Assembly (NCBI RefSeq): GCF_002886185.1
Contig: NZ_KZ614147.1
Coordinates: 655,187 to 719,186, forward strand
DNA: 64,000 nucleotides
Origin: Salipaludibacillus neizhouensis
Lineage (GTDB): Bacteria > Bacillota > Bacilli > Bacillales > Salisediminibacteriaceae
Reading direction: 5' to 3'
A program made the translations under genes and the position numbers. The notes under the pieces are model-generated. The model was not told the origin of the DNA. It saw only the letters and a list, made by a program, of their open reading frames with translations, and ran no database searches. Shown piece after piece: positions 16,640 to 26,337 of the stretch (the first letter of the stretch is position 1; every line of letters begins with the position of its first letter).

Positions 16640-16708
16640 GTATGAAACTAACGTTTAAACGAGATTTTAGATAGTAGAAGTAGTGTCATTTCAAGTAAAG
16701 GGAATTTT

Positions 16709-16766
16709 AAAACAAGGTCTACAACACAGAGAAAGGGAGATTCTGTGTTGTGGCCTTGTTTTTTAG
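16709..16766 (+). terminator. Terminator of ywhD
   Basis: A long hairpin: AAAACAAGG pairs with CCTTGTTTT and ACAACACAGA with TTCTGTGTTGT, with a trailing T run. Confidence 0.85.
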
Positions 16767-16767
16767 A

Positions 16768-16835
16768 AATTGTTGTTTCGTTTCGAACAGAGATGCTCGA
16801 ATCGTCTTTTCCCGCTGAAGTCACGGTGAGGGGTA
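16768..16835 (+). repeat. Family A1 fragment with internal deletion
   Basis: TTAGAAATTGTTGTTTCG, CGAACAGAG and GCTCGAATC are joined directly to GTCTTTTCCCGCTGAAGTC; the middle of family A1 (the GGCGGACGCTTTCC part) is missing. Confidence 0.65.
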
Positions 16836-16937
16836 AAAAATATTGTGAACAAAATGTGAACAATTCGAAATAAGATTGCTACCGCTTCCACTATTTTGTA
16901 AACTTAAGCCACGCACCCACAGAAGTGCTAAGACAAA

Positions 16938-16984
16938 AAAGCAGACGAGGAGGGACCCCAATTCCCACTTCGTCTGTTTTTATA
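16938..16984. terminator. Second hairpin terminator upstream of the pbpG 3' end
   Basis: Arms CAGACGA and TCGTCTG with TTTTTAT following on the plus strand and AAAAAAG in front. It probably ends minus-strand transcripts from pbpG as well as any plus-strand readthrough. Confidence 0.65.
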
Positions 16985-16989
16985 GAGAT

Positions 16990-17119
16990 AAAAATTTATA
17001 AAATTGACAGCTATCTTTACGCCACACGCATCAAGGGAAGTTCGCCCCTGATGCTTAAATGATGGTGGCTTTAAAGATCACACTGTATTTAATAAAAGAC
17101 GGCTATGCCGTTTTTCTTA
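16990..17119 (-). repeat. Family B palindromic element, copy 4 (downstream of pbpG)
   Basis: On the minus strand it reads TAAGAAAAACGG, hairpin ACGGCATAGCCGT, then the long hairpin with GCATCA...TGATGC arms in place of GTATCA...TGATAC, and the end GACAGCT...TTGAC with AATTTTATAAATTT. Both arms have changed together again. Confidence 0.85.
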
Positions 17120-17131
17120 TATTTTTATTCA

Positions 17132-19234
17132 TCAACTCGACCAATCAAAAATTCGATCGAGCCATTTTTCTTTTTTCTCTTCTTCGTCTTTTTTGTATTC
17201 TTCATCCATTTTGTCATCAGTTTCTTCCAGTTCCGTTTCGTCTAATCCTTGCTCAGGTGCCTGACAATATTCTGTTGGTTCCGTTCCATGAAAGAACAGT
17301 GTTTTTCTTGTTAATGGGCAATGTTCGTTTGCTAACAGCCCATTAAATGGATTGATCTCCACTTCCACGACGTTTTCGGGAATAGGAAAGGTTAATTTTA
17401 ATTCTCCATCAAGCGATTCTTTCATAAATTTTGCCCAAATTTGTTTGGAGTGTTTGGCATCTCCTGATTCTAATGGAATTGCCTCGTCATATCCAACCCA
17501 TACTCCGGTTAACAACTGTGGTGCATATCCAATCATCCAGCTATCCTTATCAGTAGAACCACTTTTTCCGGCTACAGGTCGATCAAAGCTTTCAGAAATG
17601 CTTCCTCCTGTTACTGCACCATAGCTAGTACTTAGCTCGGGTTCGAACATTCCTTCCATCATATTCGTCATCACTGCCGTGTAGGCGGGATTTAATTCCA
17701 GAACGGGTTCTTCATTAGCTTCATAAAGCACATTTTCATCTCGATCGATCACTTTTTCAACAAATTGAGGATTGACCACGTACCCTCCATTTGCCAAAGG
17801 ACTGTAACTTTTCGTTATTTCCAGCACGCCAAGGTCAACAGAACCAAGTGCTAACGAAGGAGCTGGCTTCAAAGGGCTATCTATTCCGAACCTTTTCGCA
17901 GTATGAATTAAATCTTCGAAACCTAACAAAAAGTGAGTTTTCATCGCATAAATATTATCAGAAATAGCTAATGCCTGAAGCATTGTAATGTAATCATTTG
18001 CGTACGAATGATTAAAATTACTAGGAGAATACTCCTCGCGTCCTTCATCAAAAACAAAGGTTGTTTCTTCACTTTTCAGCATGGAATTAGGACTCAAACC
18101 ATGTTCGAGTGCAGCATAATAAAGAAAAGGTTTCATTGCTGAACCCGGATGTCGTCGAGCTTGTGTCGCCCGATTAAAGGAGCTTTCCTTGTAATTTTTC
18201 CCACCCACAAGCGCCTTGACTTTACCTGTCCGTGGATCCATTGCTACAAAGGCTGTTTCCAAAGCATGGTCGGGAGCCATTTCTTCAGCGACAATAGCAT
18301 CAGCTTTCTCCTGCATCGAGGAATCAAGGGTCGTATAAATATCTAGACCACCACCGTCAATCATTGATTCATCCATTCCGAGATCTTCTATAAGCCACAT
18401 TCGCACAGCATCTTGAAAATAGGGTGCGATACGAGTGCCGTGGATTTCCATATCTTTAGAAAAAGAAATTACTTCGTTTTCATACTTGGTGGCTTGTGCA
18501 TCTGAGATATATTCTGCATCATCCATGGCGTTTAGAACAACATGCTGGCGTTCAATCGACATATCCTCATTTAAATATGGGGAATAGACACTTGGTCCTT
18601 TTGGTATCCCGGCAAGAAGAGCGGCCTCACTATAGCTGAGATCCTCTGCGTTTTTTTGGAAGTAAAGCAGGGAAGCAGCCTCTACACCGTAGGCACCATG
18701 GCCGTAATAAATCGTATTTAAGTAACCTTCCAATATTTCTTCTTTCGAATAATGAAGTTCAAGCCGCAATGCGTACAGCGCCTCTTGCCATTTACGCATC
18801 CATGTTTTATCATGTGTCAAAAATAAGTTTCGCGCATATTGCTGCGTAATTGTACTTGCCCCTTGCCCCTTCGTTCCGGTTTGCAAGTTAGCAATAACTG
18901 CTCGGGTAATTCGGATAGGATCAAAGCCATAATGATCGTAAAAACGTCTGTCCTCGATCGCGAGTGTCGCTTCTACAATAGACTCGGACATATGGTCTAT
19001 AGGTACCCAGTAACGCTGCTCACCTTTATGATATTCTCCGATCGTTGCGCCATTTGCATCGTAGACGACGGTCGTTTCCGGAACACTTAAAGAAGGTGCC
19101 TCCATCTGATAGGCATAGATGACAAGAGCACTCAACGCCATAAAACCGCCAAACACGGATAAAACGCAACCCCAAACAAACTTACGAATCAAACGTCTCC
19201 GTTTCATATATGATTTCCTCGTGGCCAATTCCAT
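17132..19234 (-). CDS. pbpG: Class A penicillin-binding protein (PbpG/PBP2d-like, YwhE)
   Basis: A 700-residue bifunctional peptidoglycan synthase. A cytoplasmic basic stretch and one membrane anchor (residues about 22-44) are followed by the glycosyltransferase domain: EDRRFYDHYGFDP, GASTITQQYARN, RKWQEALYALRLE and EGYLNTIYYG. The transpeptidase domain has SAMK as SxxK, SDN, and KSG in AGKSGSTDKDSW. The C-terminal tail (about 660-700) is strongly acidic and then lysine/glutamate-rich. In B. subtilis pbpG acts in spore cortex and germ wall synthesis under sigma-F and sits next to ywhD. ATG 19234 has AAGGAGG in front; the leader carries a family D palindrome just upstream of the Shine-Dalgarno. 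Confidence 0.92.
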   Translation of the reverse strand: MELATRKSYMKRRRLIRKFVWGCVLSVFGGFMALSALVIYAYQMEAPSLSVPETTVVYDANGATIGEYHKGEQRYWVPIDHMSESIVEATLAIEDRRFYDHYGFDPIRITRAVIANLQTGTKGQGASTITQQYARNLFLTHDKTWMRKWQEALYALRLELHYSKEEILEGYLNTIYYGHGAYGVEAASLLYFQKNAEDLSYSEAALLAGIPKGPSVYSPYLNEDMSIERQHVVLNAMDDAEYISDAQATKYENEVISFSKDMEIHGTRIAPYFQDAVRMWLIEDLGMDESMIDGGGLDIYTTLDSSMQEKADAIVAEEMAPDHALETAFVAMDPRTGKVKALVGGKNYKESSFNRATQARRHPGSAMKPFLYYAALEHGLSPNSMLKSEETTFVFDEGREEYSPSNFNHSYANDYITMLQALAISDNIYAMKTHFLLGFEDLIHTAKRFGIDSPLKPAPSLALGSVDLGVLEITKSYSPLANGGYVVNPQFVEKVIDRDENVLYEANEEPVLELNPAYTAVMTNMMEGMFEPELSTSYGAVTGGSISESFDRPVAGKSGSTDKDSWMIGYAPQLLTGVWVGYDEAIPLESGDAKHSKQIWAKFMKESLDGELKLTFPIPENVVEVEINPFNGLLANEHCPLTRKTLFFHGTEPTEYCQAPEQGLDETELEETDDKMDEEYKKDEEEKKEKWLDRIFDWSS

Positions 19235-19253
19235 CGCCGCCCACCTCCTTTTC

Positions 19254-19350
19254 GGGGTCAGACCCCCCATTTATTTCCAAAACGGAATATGTATGTCAAA
19301 AAGTTATTATAAGTACAAGTTAAATTCCAAAATATGGGGGGTCAGACCCC
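19254..19350. repeat. Family D inverted pair (97-bp element with GGGGTCAGACCCC ends)
   Basis: Two perfect palindromes GGGGTCAGACCCC (19254-19266 and 19338-19350) face each other. Their inner borders, CCATTTATTTCCAAAA and (reverse complement of the right side) CCATATTTTGGAATTT, are also related. The whole is a short element with about 30-base inverted ends, between the RsbR-like gene and pbpG. A fourth copy of the core is at 22594. Confidence 0.75.
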
Positions 19351-19429
19351 TTTTCCATAGTTTTCCTAAAATAGGGGTGACTTATACACGAGCTTTTGGG
19401 GAAATAATTTCTTGTTGTTACGACATAGA

Positions 19430-19457
19430 AAAACCCCCTTGATCCCAAGGGGGTTAG
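19430..19457 (-). terminator. Terminator of the RsbR-like gene
   Basis: A hairpin with arms AACCCCCTT and AAGGGGGTT; on the minus strand it ends in GTTTTTC. It follows the stop codon at 19486 by about 30 bases. Confidence 0.85.
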
Positions 19458-19485
19458 AAACGTATAGGAGCATGAATCCGCGAAA

Positions 19486-20349
19486 TTAGCGGATGTCTTT
19501 ACATACTCCGTAATCAATTAACGCTTGTTTAAGATTACTAACTACTTTAAAAGCTTTAAGGTCAATTCCTAAAGAAACGATAGTTTGTGACATCTCGGGG
19601 CGAAGACCACTTAGAATAGGGGTAATCCCCAGGATTTTTAATAACTTCATAACGTCAGATAACCTTCTGGCAACGTAAGTATCAATGACAGAAACACCGG
19701 AAAGATCGATAAAGATAACATCTAGTTGATGATCAACGATTTGATTTACGGTTGTGTCCATTAACACTGCAGAACGCTCTTCATCCAAATGACCGACTAA
19801 AGGAAGGACAGCAATTCCTTTGGAAATTGGAACGATCGGGGCAGACATTTCTTTGATGAAATCATTTGTTTCATTAATTTTTTTCTCGTGATGTTTAACA
19901 AAAGCGACGGAAAAGGTATTAGCCGCTCGGTCTACGATACCATTTAAGATGAGAGAAGACTTGAAGATAGTTTCAGGCAATAGTCCATTTTCTTCAGACA
20001 TTTTTTCAATCAGCTCCCAAATAACTCTTCGATACTGATTGGTAACGGGGAGTATAGCAGGCAAGGTTGCGCCTCGGACAATCGCATATTCGCCCAGTTT
20101 ATTTGCCCACTCTTCAAGCAAAAGTTTGCTCTCCGCACCATAAAAAGTTTTGACAGCAAGGTCTACAAACTCAAGTCTTATATTGAAAAGCTCCTCATTC
20201 GTTACAATTCCGTTAACATCGTAATTTTCTTTATCATTCGCCAAAAGAGCAATAGAGTGAACAATCTCTTCTCGTTTAGCATTTATTTCTACACTAATTT
20301 TTTCGAGCTCATCTAAAACGGCAGGATTAGTAATATTATAATTTCTCAT
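19486..20349 (-). CDS. RsbR-like STAS-domain stressosome protein
   Basis: A 287-residue protein with the RsbR layout: a variable N-terminal helical/globin-like sensor part (about 1-160) and a C-terminal STAS domain (about 170-287). The STAS domain keeps both regulatory threonines by alignment with B. subtilis RsbRA: T224 in VIDTYVARRL and T256 in GLRPEMSQTIV, the sites phosphorylated by RsbT. ATG 20349 has GAGGTG just upstream; a longer frame from 20478 lacks a ribosome binding site. No rsbS, rsbT or sigB is nearby, so this is an orphan paralogue that would join a stressosome encoded elsewhere. The signal sensed cannot be told from the sequence. Confidence 0.88.
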   Translation of the reverse strand: MRNYNITNPAVLDELEKISVEINAKREEIVHSIALLANDKENYDVNGIVTNEELFNIRLEFVDLAVKTFYGAESKLLLEEWANKLGEYAIVRGATLPAILPVTNQYRRVIWELIEKMSEENGLLPETIFKSSLILNGIVDRAANTFSVAFVKHHEKKINETNDFIKEMSAPIVPISKGIAVLPLVGHLDEERSAVLMDTTVNQIVDHQLDVIFIDLSGVSVIDTYVARRLSDVMKLLKILGITPILSGLRPEMSQTIVSLGIDLKAFKVVSNLKQALIDYGVCKDIR

Positions 20350-20877
20350 AGTCACCTCTTCTAATCTTTTTTTATATGTTATTTGAAGCACTTTAGAAAG
20401 CTTTGAGATAAAAATAGGCACGGATTCTTTTAAACAAGTACAAATACGTGATAAAGTAGTTTCTATTTTTGACTTCATGCAGTATACTTTTTCTGTTGGT
20501 TTTTAATTAGGAAAGCGATCAATTTTTTGAATCAATACTATTATACATGACTTTAGTGAAGGATAGCATATAAGAAAAACGGCATAGCCGCCAATTTTAA
20601 AATTCTTATCTTTTAAAAAGTGAAAGTGAACAGCACCATAATGAAGATCATTTAAGAGCGTATAATAAGATCTTGAACAATGTGAATGAGTATCGTTTCC
20701 TGCAAAATCAATGAAATAGTCAAGGCCATAAATCTCTGTTAACGTACATTTTTTCAAAACGGTAACTTATACGACCGAAAGCGGTAGCCAATAGACGGAC
20801 AGTCCATAGACTTTCAGCGTCAGGCCAACTATAAAAACGAAACTAACAGAGCTAACAATATAATGAGGTGAAAGTTA
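20350..20877. other. Intergenic region between the RsbR-like gene and speE
   Basis: A 528-base gap with no convincing gene. It holds the presumed divergent promoters and one miniature family B element (20571-20608). Open frames here are short and start without ribosome binding sites. The last 60 bases lead into the GAGGTG of speE. Confidence 0.6.
20571..20608 (+). repeat. Miniature family B element (internal deletion)
   Basis: TAAGAAAAACGGCATAGCCG is joined directly to CCAATTTTAAAATTCTTA. Both element ends are kept but the long hairpin is gone, leaving 38 bases. This helps to fix the two true ends of family B. Confidence 0.75.
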
Positions 20878-21705
20878 ATGGGAATATGGTTTACAGAAAA
20901 ACAGACAGAGAACTTTGGTATTACAGCAAAGGTTAAGCAAACGTATGTGAGTGAAAAGACAGATTTTCAACAGTTGGACATGGTAGAAACCGAGGAATTC
21001 GGAAACATGCTTTTACTTGACGGCATGGTCATGACAACGGAAAAAGATGAGTTCGTATACCATGAAATGATTGCACATGTGCCACTCCACACGCATCCGA
21101 ACCCAAAGGATGTTCTTGTAGTTGGCGGGGGAGACGGCGGAGTGATCCGCGAGATTTTAAAGCATCCGGAAGTAAAAAAAGCAACATTAGTAGATATCGA
21201 TGGGAAAGTAATTGAGTATTCGAAGCAGTACTTACCTTCTATTGCCGGCAGTCTTGATGACCCTCGTGTAGAAGTCAAAGTGGCAGATGGCTTCATGCAT
21301 ATTGCCGAAAGTGAGAACGAGTACGACGTCATTATGGTTGATTCCACAGAGCCGGTGGGACCTGCTGTAAACTTGTTTTCAAAGGGTTTTTACGAAGGAA
21401 TCTCCAAAGCATTGAAAAAAGACGGTATTCTTGTCGCACAAACCGATAACCCTTGGTTTCACCAGGAGATCATTCAGAATGCATACCGAGATGTAAGTGA
21501 AACCTTTCCAATTACTCGACTTTACACGGCGAATATCCCAACATATCCAAGTGGATTATGGACATTTACAATTGGGTCTAAAAAACACGATCCATTGAAA
21601 GTCAAAGCGAATCGTTTCCATGATATAAAAACGAAGTATTACACGAATGAGATTCACTTTGCTGCTTTTGCGCTGCCTAAGTTTGTCTCGGATTTAGTGA
21701 AATAA
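20878..21705 (+). CDS. speE: Spermidine synthase
   Basis: SpeE transfers an aminopropyl group from decarboxylated S-adenosylmethionine to putrescine. The 275-residue protein shows the family core: [20 protein letters not shown] (residues about 41-60), the SAM-type glycine loop [13 protein letters not shown] (about 81-93), [17 protein letters not shown], and the catalytic-aspartate region [20 protein letters not shown] lies 7 bases before the ATG. speB follows after 14 bases, so the two are co-transcribed, as in B. subtilis (ywhF-ywhG). The pair makes putrescine from agmatine and then spermidine. Confidence 0.96.
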   Translation: MGIWFTEKQTENFGITAKVKQTYVSEKTDFQQLDMVETEEFGNMLLLDGMVMTTEKDEFVYHEMIAHVPLHTHPNPKDVLVVGGGDGGVIREILKHPEVKKATLVDIDGKVIEYSKQYLPSIAGSLDDPRVEVKVADGFMHIAESENEYDVIMVDSTEPVGPAVNLFSKGFYEGISKALKKDGILVAQTDNPWFHQEIIQNAYRDVSETFPITRLYTANIPTYPSGLWTFTIGSKKHDPLKVKANRFHDIKTKYYTNEIHFAAFALPKFVSDLVK

Positions 21706-21719
21706 AGGAGGTATTGCCC

Positions 21720-22592
21720 ATGTTTTTTGACGAGGGGTATTCAGGAAGAAAGTATATTATGGCCGATAAATCCTATAACGATGGTGATATCGTCATATTC
21801 GGCATGCCAATGGATTATACGGTTAGTTTCCGTCCAGGCTCACGCTTCGGACCAAACCGAATAAGGGAGGCATCGATTGGTTTAGAAGAGTACAGTGTGT
21901 ACTTGGACAGACACTTGGAAGATTTAAACGTACACGATGCAGGAGATATGCTTTTACCATTCGGTAATGCCGGAAAAAGTATCGAGATGATTGAAACGTA
22001 TACAGAGCAGCTGCTAAAAGACGGGAAATTCCCTGTTGGTCTTGGTGGGGAGCATCTTGTTTCATGGCCGGTGATTCGATCGATGTTTAAAAAGTATGCT
22101 GAGTTAGCGGTCATACATATAGATGCTCATGCTGATCTGCGAGAGGAATACGAGGGAGAAGTTCTTTCGCACTCGACACCGATTCGTAAAGCATGTGAGC
22201 TGATCGGTCCTAAAAATGTTTACTCGTTCGGAATACGATCAGGCATGCGCGAAGAGTTTCAATATGCAAAAGAATCAGGAATGCATATGAGTAAATTTGA
22301 CGTGGCAGAACCATTAAAAAAGATGTTACCGGAATTAGCAGGCAGGCCTGTTTATGTCACCATCGATATCGATGTACTAGATCCTGCATTTGCTCCTGGA
22401 ACAGGCACGGCAGAAGCAGGCGGAATCGCTTCTAAGGAGTTATTAGAAGCGATTCATGCGATTGCTGGTTCAGAAATAAATGTTGTCGGGTGTGATCTCG
22501 TCGAGGTAGTACCTGCATATGATCCCTCTGAACAGACAGCGATAGCTGCAAGTAAGTTCATTCGTGAGATGCTGCTGGGATTTGTAAAATAA
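21720..22592 (+). CDS. speB: Agmatinase
   Basis: SpeB hydrolyses agmatine to putrescine and urea. The 290-residue ureohydrolase has all the manganese-binding segments: GGEHLVSWP (His), DAHADLREEYEG (the D-A-H-A-D motif) and TIDIDVLDPAFAPGTGTAEAGG (two Asp). ATG 21720 is preceded by AAAGGAGGT at 7 bases; TTG 21714 is too close. The length equals that of B. subtilis SpeB. It lies directly behind speE in one transcription unit and supplies its substrate. The stop codon touches a family D palindrome. Confidence 0.96.
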   Translation: MFFDEGYSGRKYIMADKSYNDGDIVIFGMPMDYTVSFRPGSRFGPNRIREASIGLEEYSVYLDRHLEDLNVHDAGDMLLPFGNAGKSIEMIETYTEQLLKDGKFPVGLGGEHLVSWPVIRSMFKKYAELAVIHIDAHADLREEYEGEVLSHSTPIRKACELIGPKNVYSFGIRSGMREEFQYAKESGMHMSKFDVAEPLKKMLPELAGRPVYVTIDIDVLDPAFAPGTGTAEAGGIASKELLEAIHAIAGSEINVVGCDLVEVVPAYDPSEQTAIAASKFIREMLLGFVK

Positions 22593-22611
22593 TGGGGGGT
22601 CTGACCCCTCT
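22588..22611. repeat. Family D palindrome after speB
   Basis: ATGGGGGGTCTGACCCCTC directly follows the speB stop codon, followed by a degenerate second CGACCCCTCTC. Same core as at 19254 and 19338. Confidence 0.7.
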
Positions 22612-22724
22612 CGTCGACCCCTCTCATCCTTCCACTTAGAGCTAGTGCTTGATCCTGTCCCTCTTGGTTCGATATACTAAGGGGGTTATAGGTATGGAAG
22701 GTAAGGATAGGGGATGACAAAACG

Positions 22725-23162
22725 ATGTCTTCAAACGGAGTCAATGTTACTGTAAATGTAAAGACAACCATTCGTGACGGAAAAGCAAAGGAAGTTCACC
22801 AGATGGCTGCAGAAGGTCAGTTGTTTCAACGCGGGCAGCAGACAGTCCTTCGTTTTAACGAACCGAAAGAAGAAGAGAAAGATAAGCAAACCGTTCAAAC
22901 GGTGAAACTACATAAAGGAGAAATGTCCGTCCTTCGCAAGGGTGGTATTTCAATGAATCAACGTTTTATTCCAGGTCAAAAAACAGAAGGAATCTATCAC
23001 AGCCCTTTTGGTCCAATGAGTATGAGCACAGACACAAAGGAATTCGATTATCATTGGGATGAACAGGAACTGGAAGGCTATATTGATTTGCGGTACAAGC
23101 TAATCATGCAAAGCTCGAATACAGGAAACTATCATATGCACGTATCTATAAAGGAGGTCTAA
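22725..23162 (+). CDS. ywiB: YwiB, DUF1934 family beta-barrel protein
   Basis: A 145-residue protein of the DUF1934 family, predicted to form a lipocalin-like beta barrel. The pattern of alternating strands (VNVTVNVKTTIRDG near the start; YKLIMQSSNTGNYHMHVSIKEV at the end) and the LHKGEMSVLRKGGISMNQRF centre are characteristic. No signal peptide is visible, so it is cytosolic. The function is unknown. Its stop lies 6 bases before argS, matching the ywiB-argS operon of B. subtilis. The Shine-Dalgarno (AGGGGATG) is rather far from the chosen ATG. Confidence 0.88.
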   Translation: MSSNGVNVTVNVKTTIRDGKAKEVHQMAAEGQLFQRGQQTVLRFNEPKEEEKDKQTVQTVKLHKGEMSVLRKGGISMNQRFIPGQKTEGIYHSPFGPMSMSTDTKEFDYHWDEQELEGYIDLRYKLIMQSSNTGNYHMHVSIKEV

Positions 23163-23168
23163 CGCACG

Positions 23169-24836
23169 ATGAGCCAAGTAGAACAACTCAAAGAAAATTT
23201 AAAAAATGAACTTATTGCATCCGCAGTAAAGGCTGGTTTAGCATCGGCAGATCAGATCCCGAATGTCGTCATCGAGACACCAAAAGATAAGACACACGGA
23301 GATTTTGCAACAAATCTGGCCATGCAACTGGCAAAAATAGCTAAAAAGGCACCAAAAATGATAGCAGAAGATATAGAAGCGAATTTTAATTATCAAGCTG
23401 CAAAAGTAGAAAAGGTTGATATTGCCGGTCCGGGATTTATTAACTTTGTAATGAAAAAAGACTATTTAACGGAGATCGTCCATACGGTTCTTGAGCAAAA
23501 AGAAAAATTCGGAAATACAAACATAGGCAAGGGAAAGAAAATCCAAGTCGAGTTTGTTTCGGCAAACCCAACTGGCACGCTTCATTTGGGACACGCAAGA
23601 GGGGCAGCGGTAGGAGACTCCTTGTGCCATATTCTTGAAAAGGCAGGATATGACGTTGCTCGTGAATATTATATCAACGATGCTGGGAACCAGATTGATA
23701 ACCTTACCCTTTCCTTGGAAGCGAGATACTTGCAAGAAATAGGGGAAGAGGCGGCGATGCCTGAGAATGGTTACCAAGGAAAGGATATCATTGGTTTTGC
23801 CAAAGAGATCGTTGAAAATTATGGGGACCGTTTCAAGGATTCTGATCAAGAGGAACGACGAGGTTTCTTCCGGGAATACGGGTTAAAACGGGAACTGGAT
23901 AAGCTTAAATCAGACTTGGCCGACTATCGTGTTCATTTTGACAACTGGTTTTCTGAAACGTCTCTTTATACAGATGGAAAAGTAACAGATGCCTTAGAGG
24001 ATCTTAAGAAGCGTGGCGAAACATTTGATCAAGATGGAGCAACATGGTTCCGTTCGACGGAGTACGGGGATGACAAAAATCGCGTTCTCGTAAAAAGCGA
24101 TGGTTCCTACACGTATTTAATGCCAGATATTTCCTATCATAAAAATAAATTTGCTCGAGGTTTTGAGGAATTGATTAACATTTGGGGAGCAGACCATCAC
24201 GGTTATATTCCACGAATGAGAGCGGCAATCCAAGCTCTTGGGTATGAAAAAGATCAATTGGATGTTCAAATCATTCAGATGGTGAACCTTTTCGAGAATG
24301 GTGAAAAGGTGAAAATGAGTAAACGTACCGGGAAGGCTGTAACGATGCGCGAACTCATGGAAGAAGTCGGCATCGATGCGACCCGTTATTTCTTTGCGAT
24401 GAGAGCAGCGGATTCTCATCTTGATTTCGACTTGAGCCTGGCTAAATCACAGTCCAATGACAACCCTGTTTACTATGTGCAATACGCTCATGCAAGAATT
24501 TGCAGTATGCTGCGACAGGCGGAAGAAAAAGGAATCACAGTTGACAGGGAAGTGGACTTAACGGGATTAGTAGCAGTAAAAGAACAAGATTTAATGAAAA
24601 AACTAGGTGAATACCCTGAAGCAATTGCGGATGCGGCAAAACGCCGTTCGCCACACCGAATGACAAACTATGTGCACGAATTGGCACAAGCGTTACACAG
24701 CTTCTACAATGCTGAAAAAGTAATTAGTGAAGACGTATCCTTAACAAAAGCGCGCCTTGCGCTAATGGATGCTGTCCGTATGACGCTTCAAAATGCTCTC
24801 AAAATTCTGGGTGTTGAAGCACCGGAGAAAATGTAA
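23169..24836 (+). CDS. argS: Arginyl-tRNA synthetase
   Basis: ArgS charges tRNA-Arg. This 555-residue class I synthetase has an N-terminal Add-1 domain (about 1-90), the HIGH-type motif [18 protein letters not shown] (about 130-147), the KMSK-type motif [11 protein letters not shown] (about 380-390), and the C-terminal DALR anticodon-binding domain (about 435-555). An AAAGGAGGT Shine-Dalgarno lies inside the end of ywiB. No T-box leader is visible in front of it. A strong terminator follows. Confidence 0.97.
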   Translation: MSQVEQLKENLKNELIASAVKAGLASADQIPNVVIETPKDKTHGDFATNLAMQLAKIAKKAPKMIAEDIEANFNYQAAKVEKVDIAGPGFINFVMKKDYLTEIVHTVLEQKEKFGNTNIGKGKKIQVEFVSANPTGTLHLGHARGAAVGDSLCHILEKAGYDVAREYYINDAGNQIDNLTLSLEARYLQEIGEEAAMPENGYQGKDIIGFAKEIVENYGDRFKDSDQEERRGFFREYGLKRELDKLKSDLADYRVHFDNWFSETSLYTDGKVTDALEDLKKRGETFDQDGATWFRSTEYGDDKNRVLVKSDGSYTYLMPDISYHKNKFARGFEELINIWGADHHGYIPRMRAAIQALGYEKDQLDVQIIQMVNLFENGEKVKMSKRTGKAVTMRELMEEVGIDATRYFFAMRAADSHLDFDLSLAKSQSNDNPVYYVQYAHARICSMLRQAEEKGITVDREVDLTGLVAVKEQDLMKKLGEYPEAIADAAKRRSPHRMTNYVHELAQALHSFYNAEKVISEDVSLTKARLALMDAVRMTLQNALKILGVEAPEKM

Positions 24837-24848
24837 TAAATAGATGTT

Positions 24849-24886
24849 CGGGGGAAGGTCGTTTTTGACCTTCCCCCAATTTTTTG
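24849..24886 (+). terminator. Terminator of argS
   Basis: A hairpin with arms GGGGGAAGGTC and GACCTTCCCCC followed by AATTTTTTG. Confidence 0.92.
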
Positions 24887-25096
24887 TTTTGGTAGATGGT
24901 AATGAGCGATTGCGGCTGAGAAATGCGCGAGGTACATGGGAGGATACGCGATAATCGGTGATAAATGCGTATCAAAAATTTAAGAATGTAGAAGAGGAAA
25001 CCTTCTAACCTAAAAAGTAAGGGGTTTCATTTTCTGCATTTTTTAAGGATTCAAGTATAATGGAGAAAGAGTTAAAAATAGAAGGAGGAATTATTT

Positions 25097-26104
25097 ATGG
25101 CTAATAAGATAAAATGGGGAATTTTGAGTTCTGCTAAAATAGCTGAGACAGCCTTTGTTCCAGCAATCAAACTTGCAAAACAAGCAGAGCTAAAAGCAGT
25201 GGCAAGTGAAAGTGGAAAGGCAGCGGATACAGCGAAACGATGGGGAATTGACACGTCGTATGATTCGTATAAAGAATTGCTTCAAGATCCAACTATCGAT
25301 GCAATTTATATTCCTTTACCGAACAGCTTACACAAAAAATGGTTGATTGAAGCAGTACAAGCTAAAAAACATGTACTCGTGGAGAAACCAGCAGCACTTA
25401 CTAGTGATGAAGTGAAAGAAATGAATGCAGCGGCGAAAGAAAATGGCGTAGTTTGGATGGAAGCCTTTATGTATCAGTTTCATCCTCAACACAGCCAAGT
25501 GAAGAAATGGTTGGGCGAGGGGGAAATTGGTGAGGTAAAGCTGTTCCGAGGCTCATTCTCTTTTTCAATGGACGTAAATAGTGGTAATATCCGTTTGAAC
25601 TCTGAACTTGGAGGCGGAAGTTTATTTGATGTCGGCTGTTATTGCGTTCATGCGAGCCGCTTTATTTTTGAAGAGGAGCCTGTGCAAGTATTTGGACATG
25701 CCAACCATCATCCTGAGAAAAAAGTTGATCTGTCAACAACGGGAATTCTAACTTTTGAAAACAAGCAAGCAGTGATCGACTGCAGCTTCGAACAAGCAAA
25801 TGTGAATCGTTATGAAGTAGTTGGTACAAAAGGTTCCATCGAAGTTCCTTATGCTTTTCGTCCGGATGGAAATCCCAACAATGGACTAGGTGAAGTAATA
25901 TTAAAGGATAGTGCAGGGAAAACCGTAGCTGTCGAAACGTTTGATGCGAACCAATATACAGTGCAAATTGATCACTTTTCACAGGCAATCCTGGATAATA
26001 AACAGCCTTCCTATACTCCAGAGCAAACAATATTGAATATGACCGTAATCGAATCTCTATATCAATCCATAGACGAAGGAAAGCCCGTCTCGCTAAAAAA
26101 TTAA
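25097..26104 (+). CDS. Gfo/Idh/MocA family oxidoreductase
   Basis: A 335-residue NAD(P)-dependent sugar or polyol oxidoreductase. The N-terminal Rossmann domain (about 1-120) starts IKWGILSSAKIAETAFVPAI and includes the family motif EKPAALTSDEVKEM (about 96-109, with the conserved Lys). The C-terminal domain (about 130-330) has GGGSLFDVGCYCVHASRFI, where D and H are the usual catalytic positions. The substrate cannot be assigned from sequence. It is a single gene with its own terminator, in a block that has no counterpart in the conserved ywiB-ywjF order and is probably accessory. Confidence 0.88.
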   Translation: MANKIKWGILSSAKIAETAFVPAIKLAKQAELKAVASESGKAADTAKRWGIDTSYDSYKELLQDPTIDAIYIPLPNSLHKKWLIEAVQAKKHVLVEKPAALTSDEVKEMNAAAKENGVVWMEAFMYQFHPQHSQVKKWLGEGEIGEVKLFRGSFSFSMDVNSGNIRLNSELGGGSLFDVGCYCVHASRFIFEEEPVQVFGHANHHPEKKVDLSTTGILTFENKQAVIDCSFEQANVNRYEVVGTKGSIEVPYAFRPDGNPNNGLGEVILKDSAGKTVAVETFDANQYTVQIDHFSQAILDNKQPSYTPEQTILNMTVIESLYQSIDEGKPVSLKN

Positions 26105-26116
26105 TTACTTAATGTG

Positions 26117-26163
26117 AAGAACACTGTAAAAGTAGAATTCTACTTTTACAGTGTTCTTTTTGC
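26117..26163 (+). terminator. Terminator of the Gfo/Idh/MocA gene
   Basis: A perfect hairpin with arms AAGAACACTGTAAAAGTAGA and TCTACTTTTACAGTGTTCTT around a 4-base centre, plus a T run. Confidence 0.95.
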
Positions 26164-26337
26164 AACTTTATCTATTTCAAGGCCAGTTAACGGTATCTTG
26201 CCAGTAATTAATGAAGCAGAGAACCGTCCCTATGATTGTTCCTATGATTGTTGTACGTACCTCTTTCTGTTAGGATAGAATTGGTTAGTATACATAACCT
26301 AGTTTTATCAACTGACTAGCAAAAGAAGGTGAGAAGA

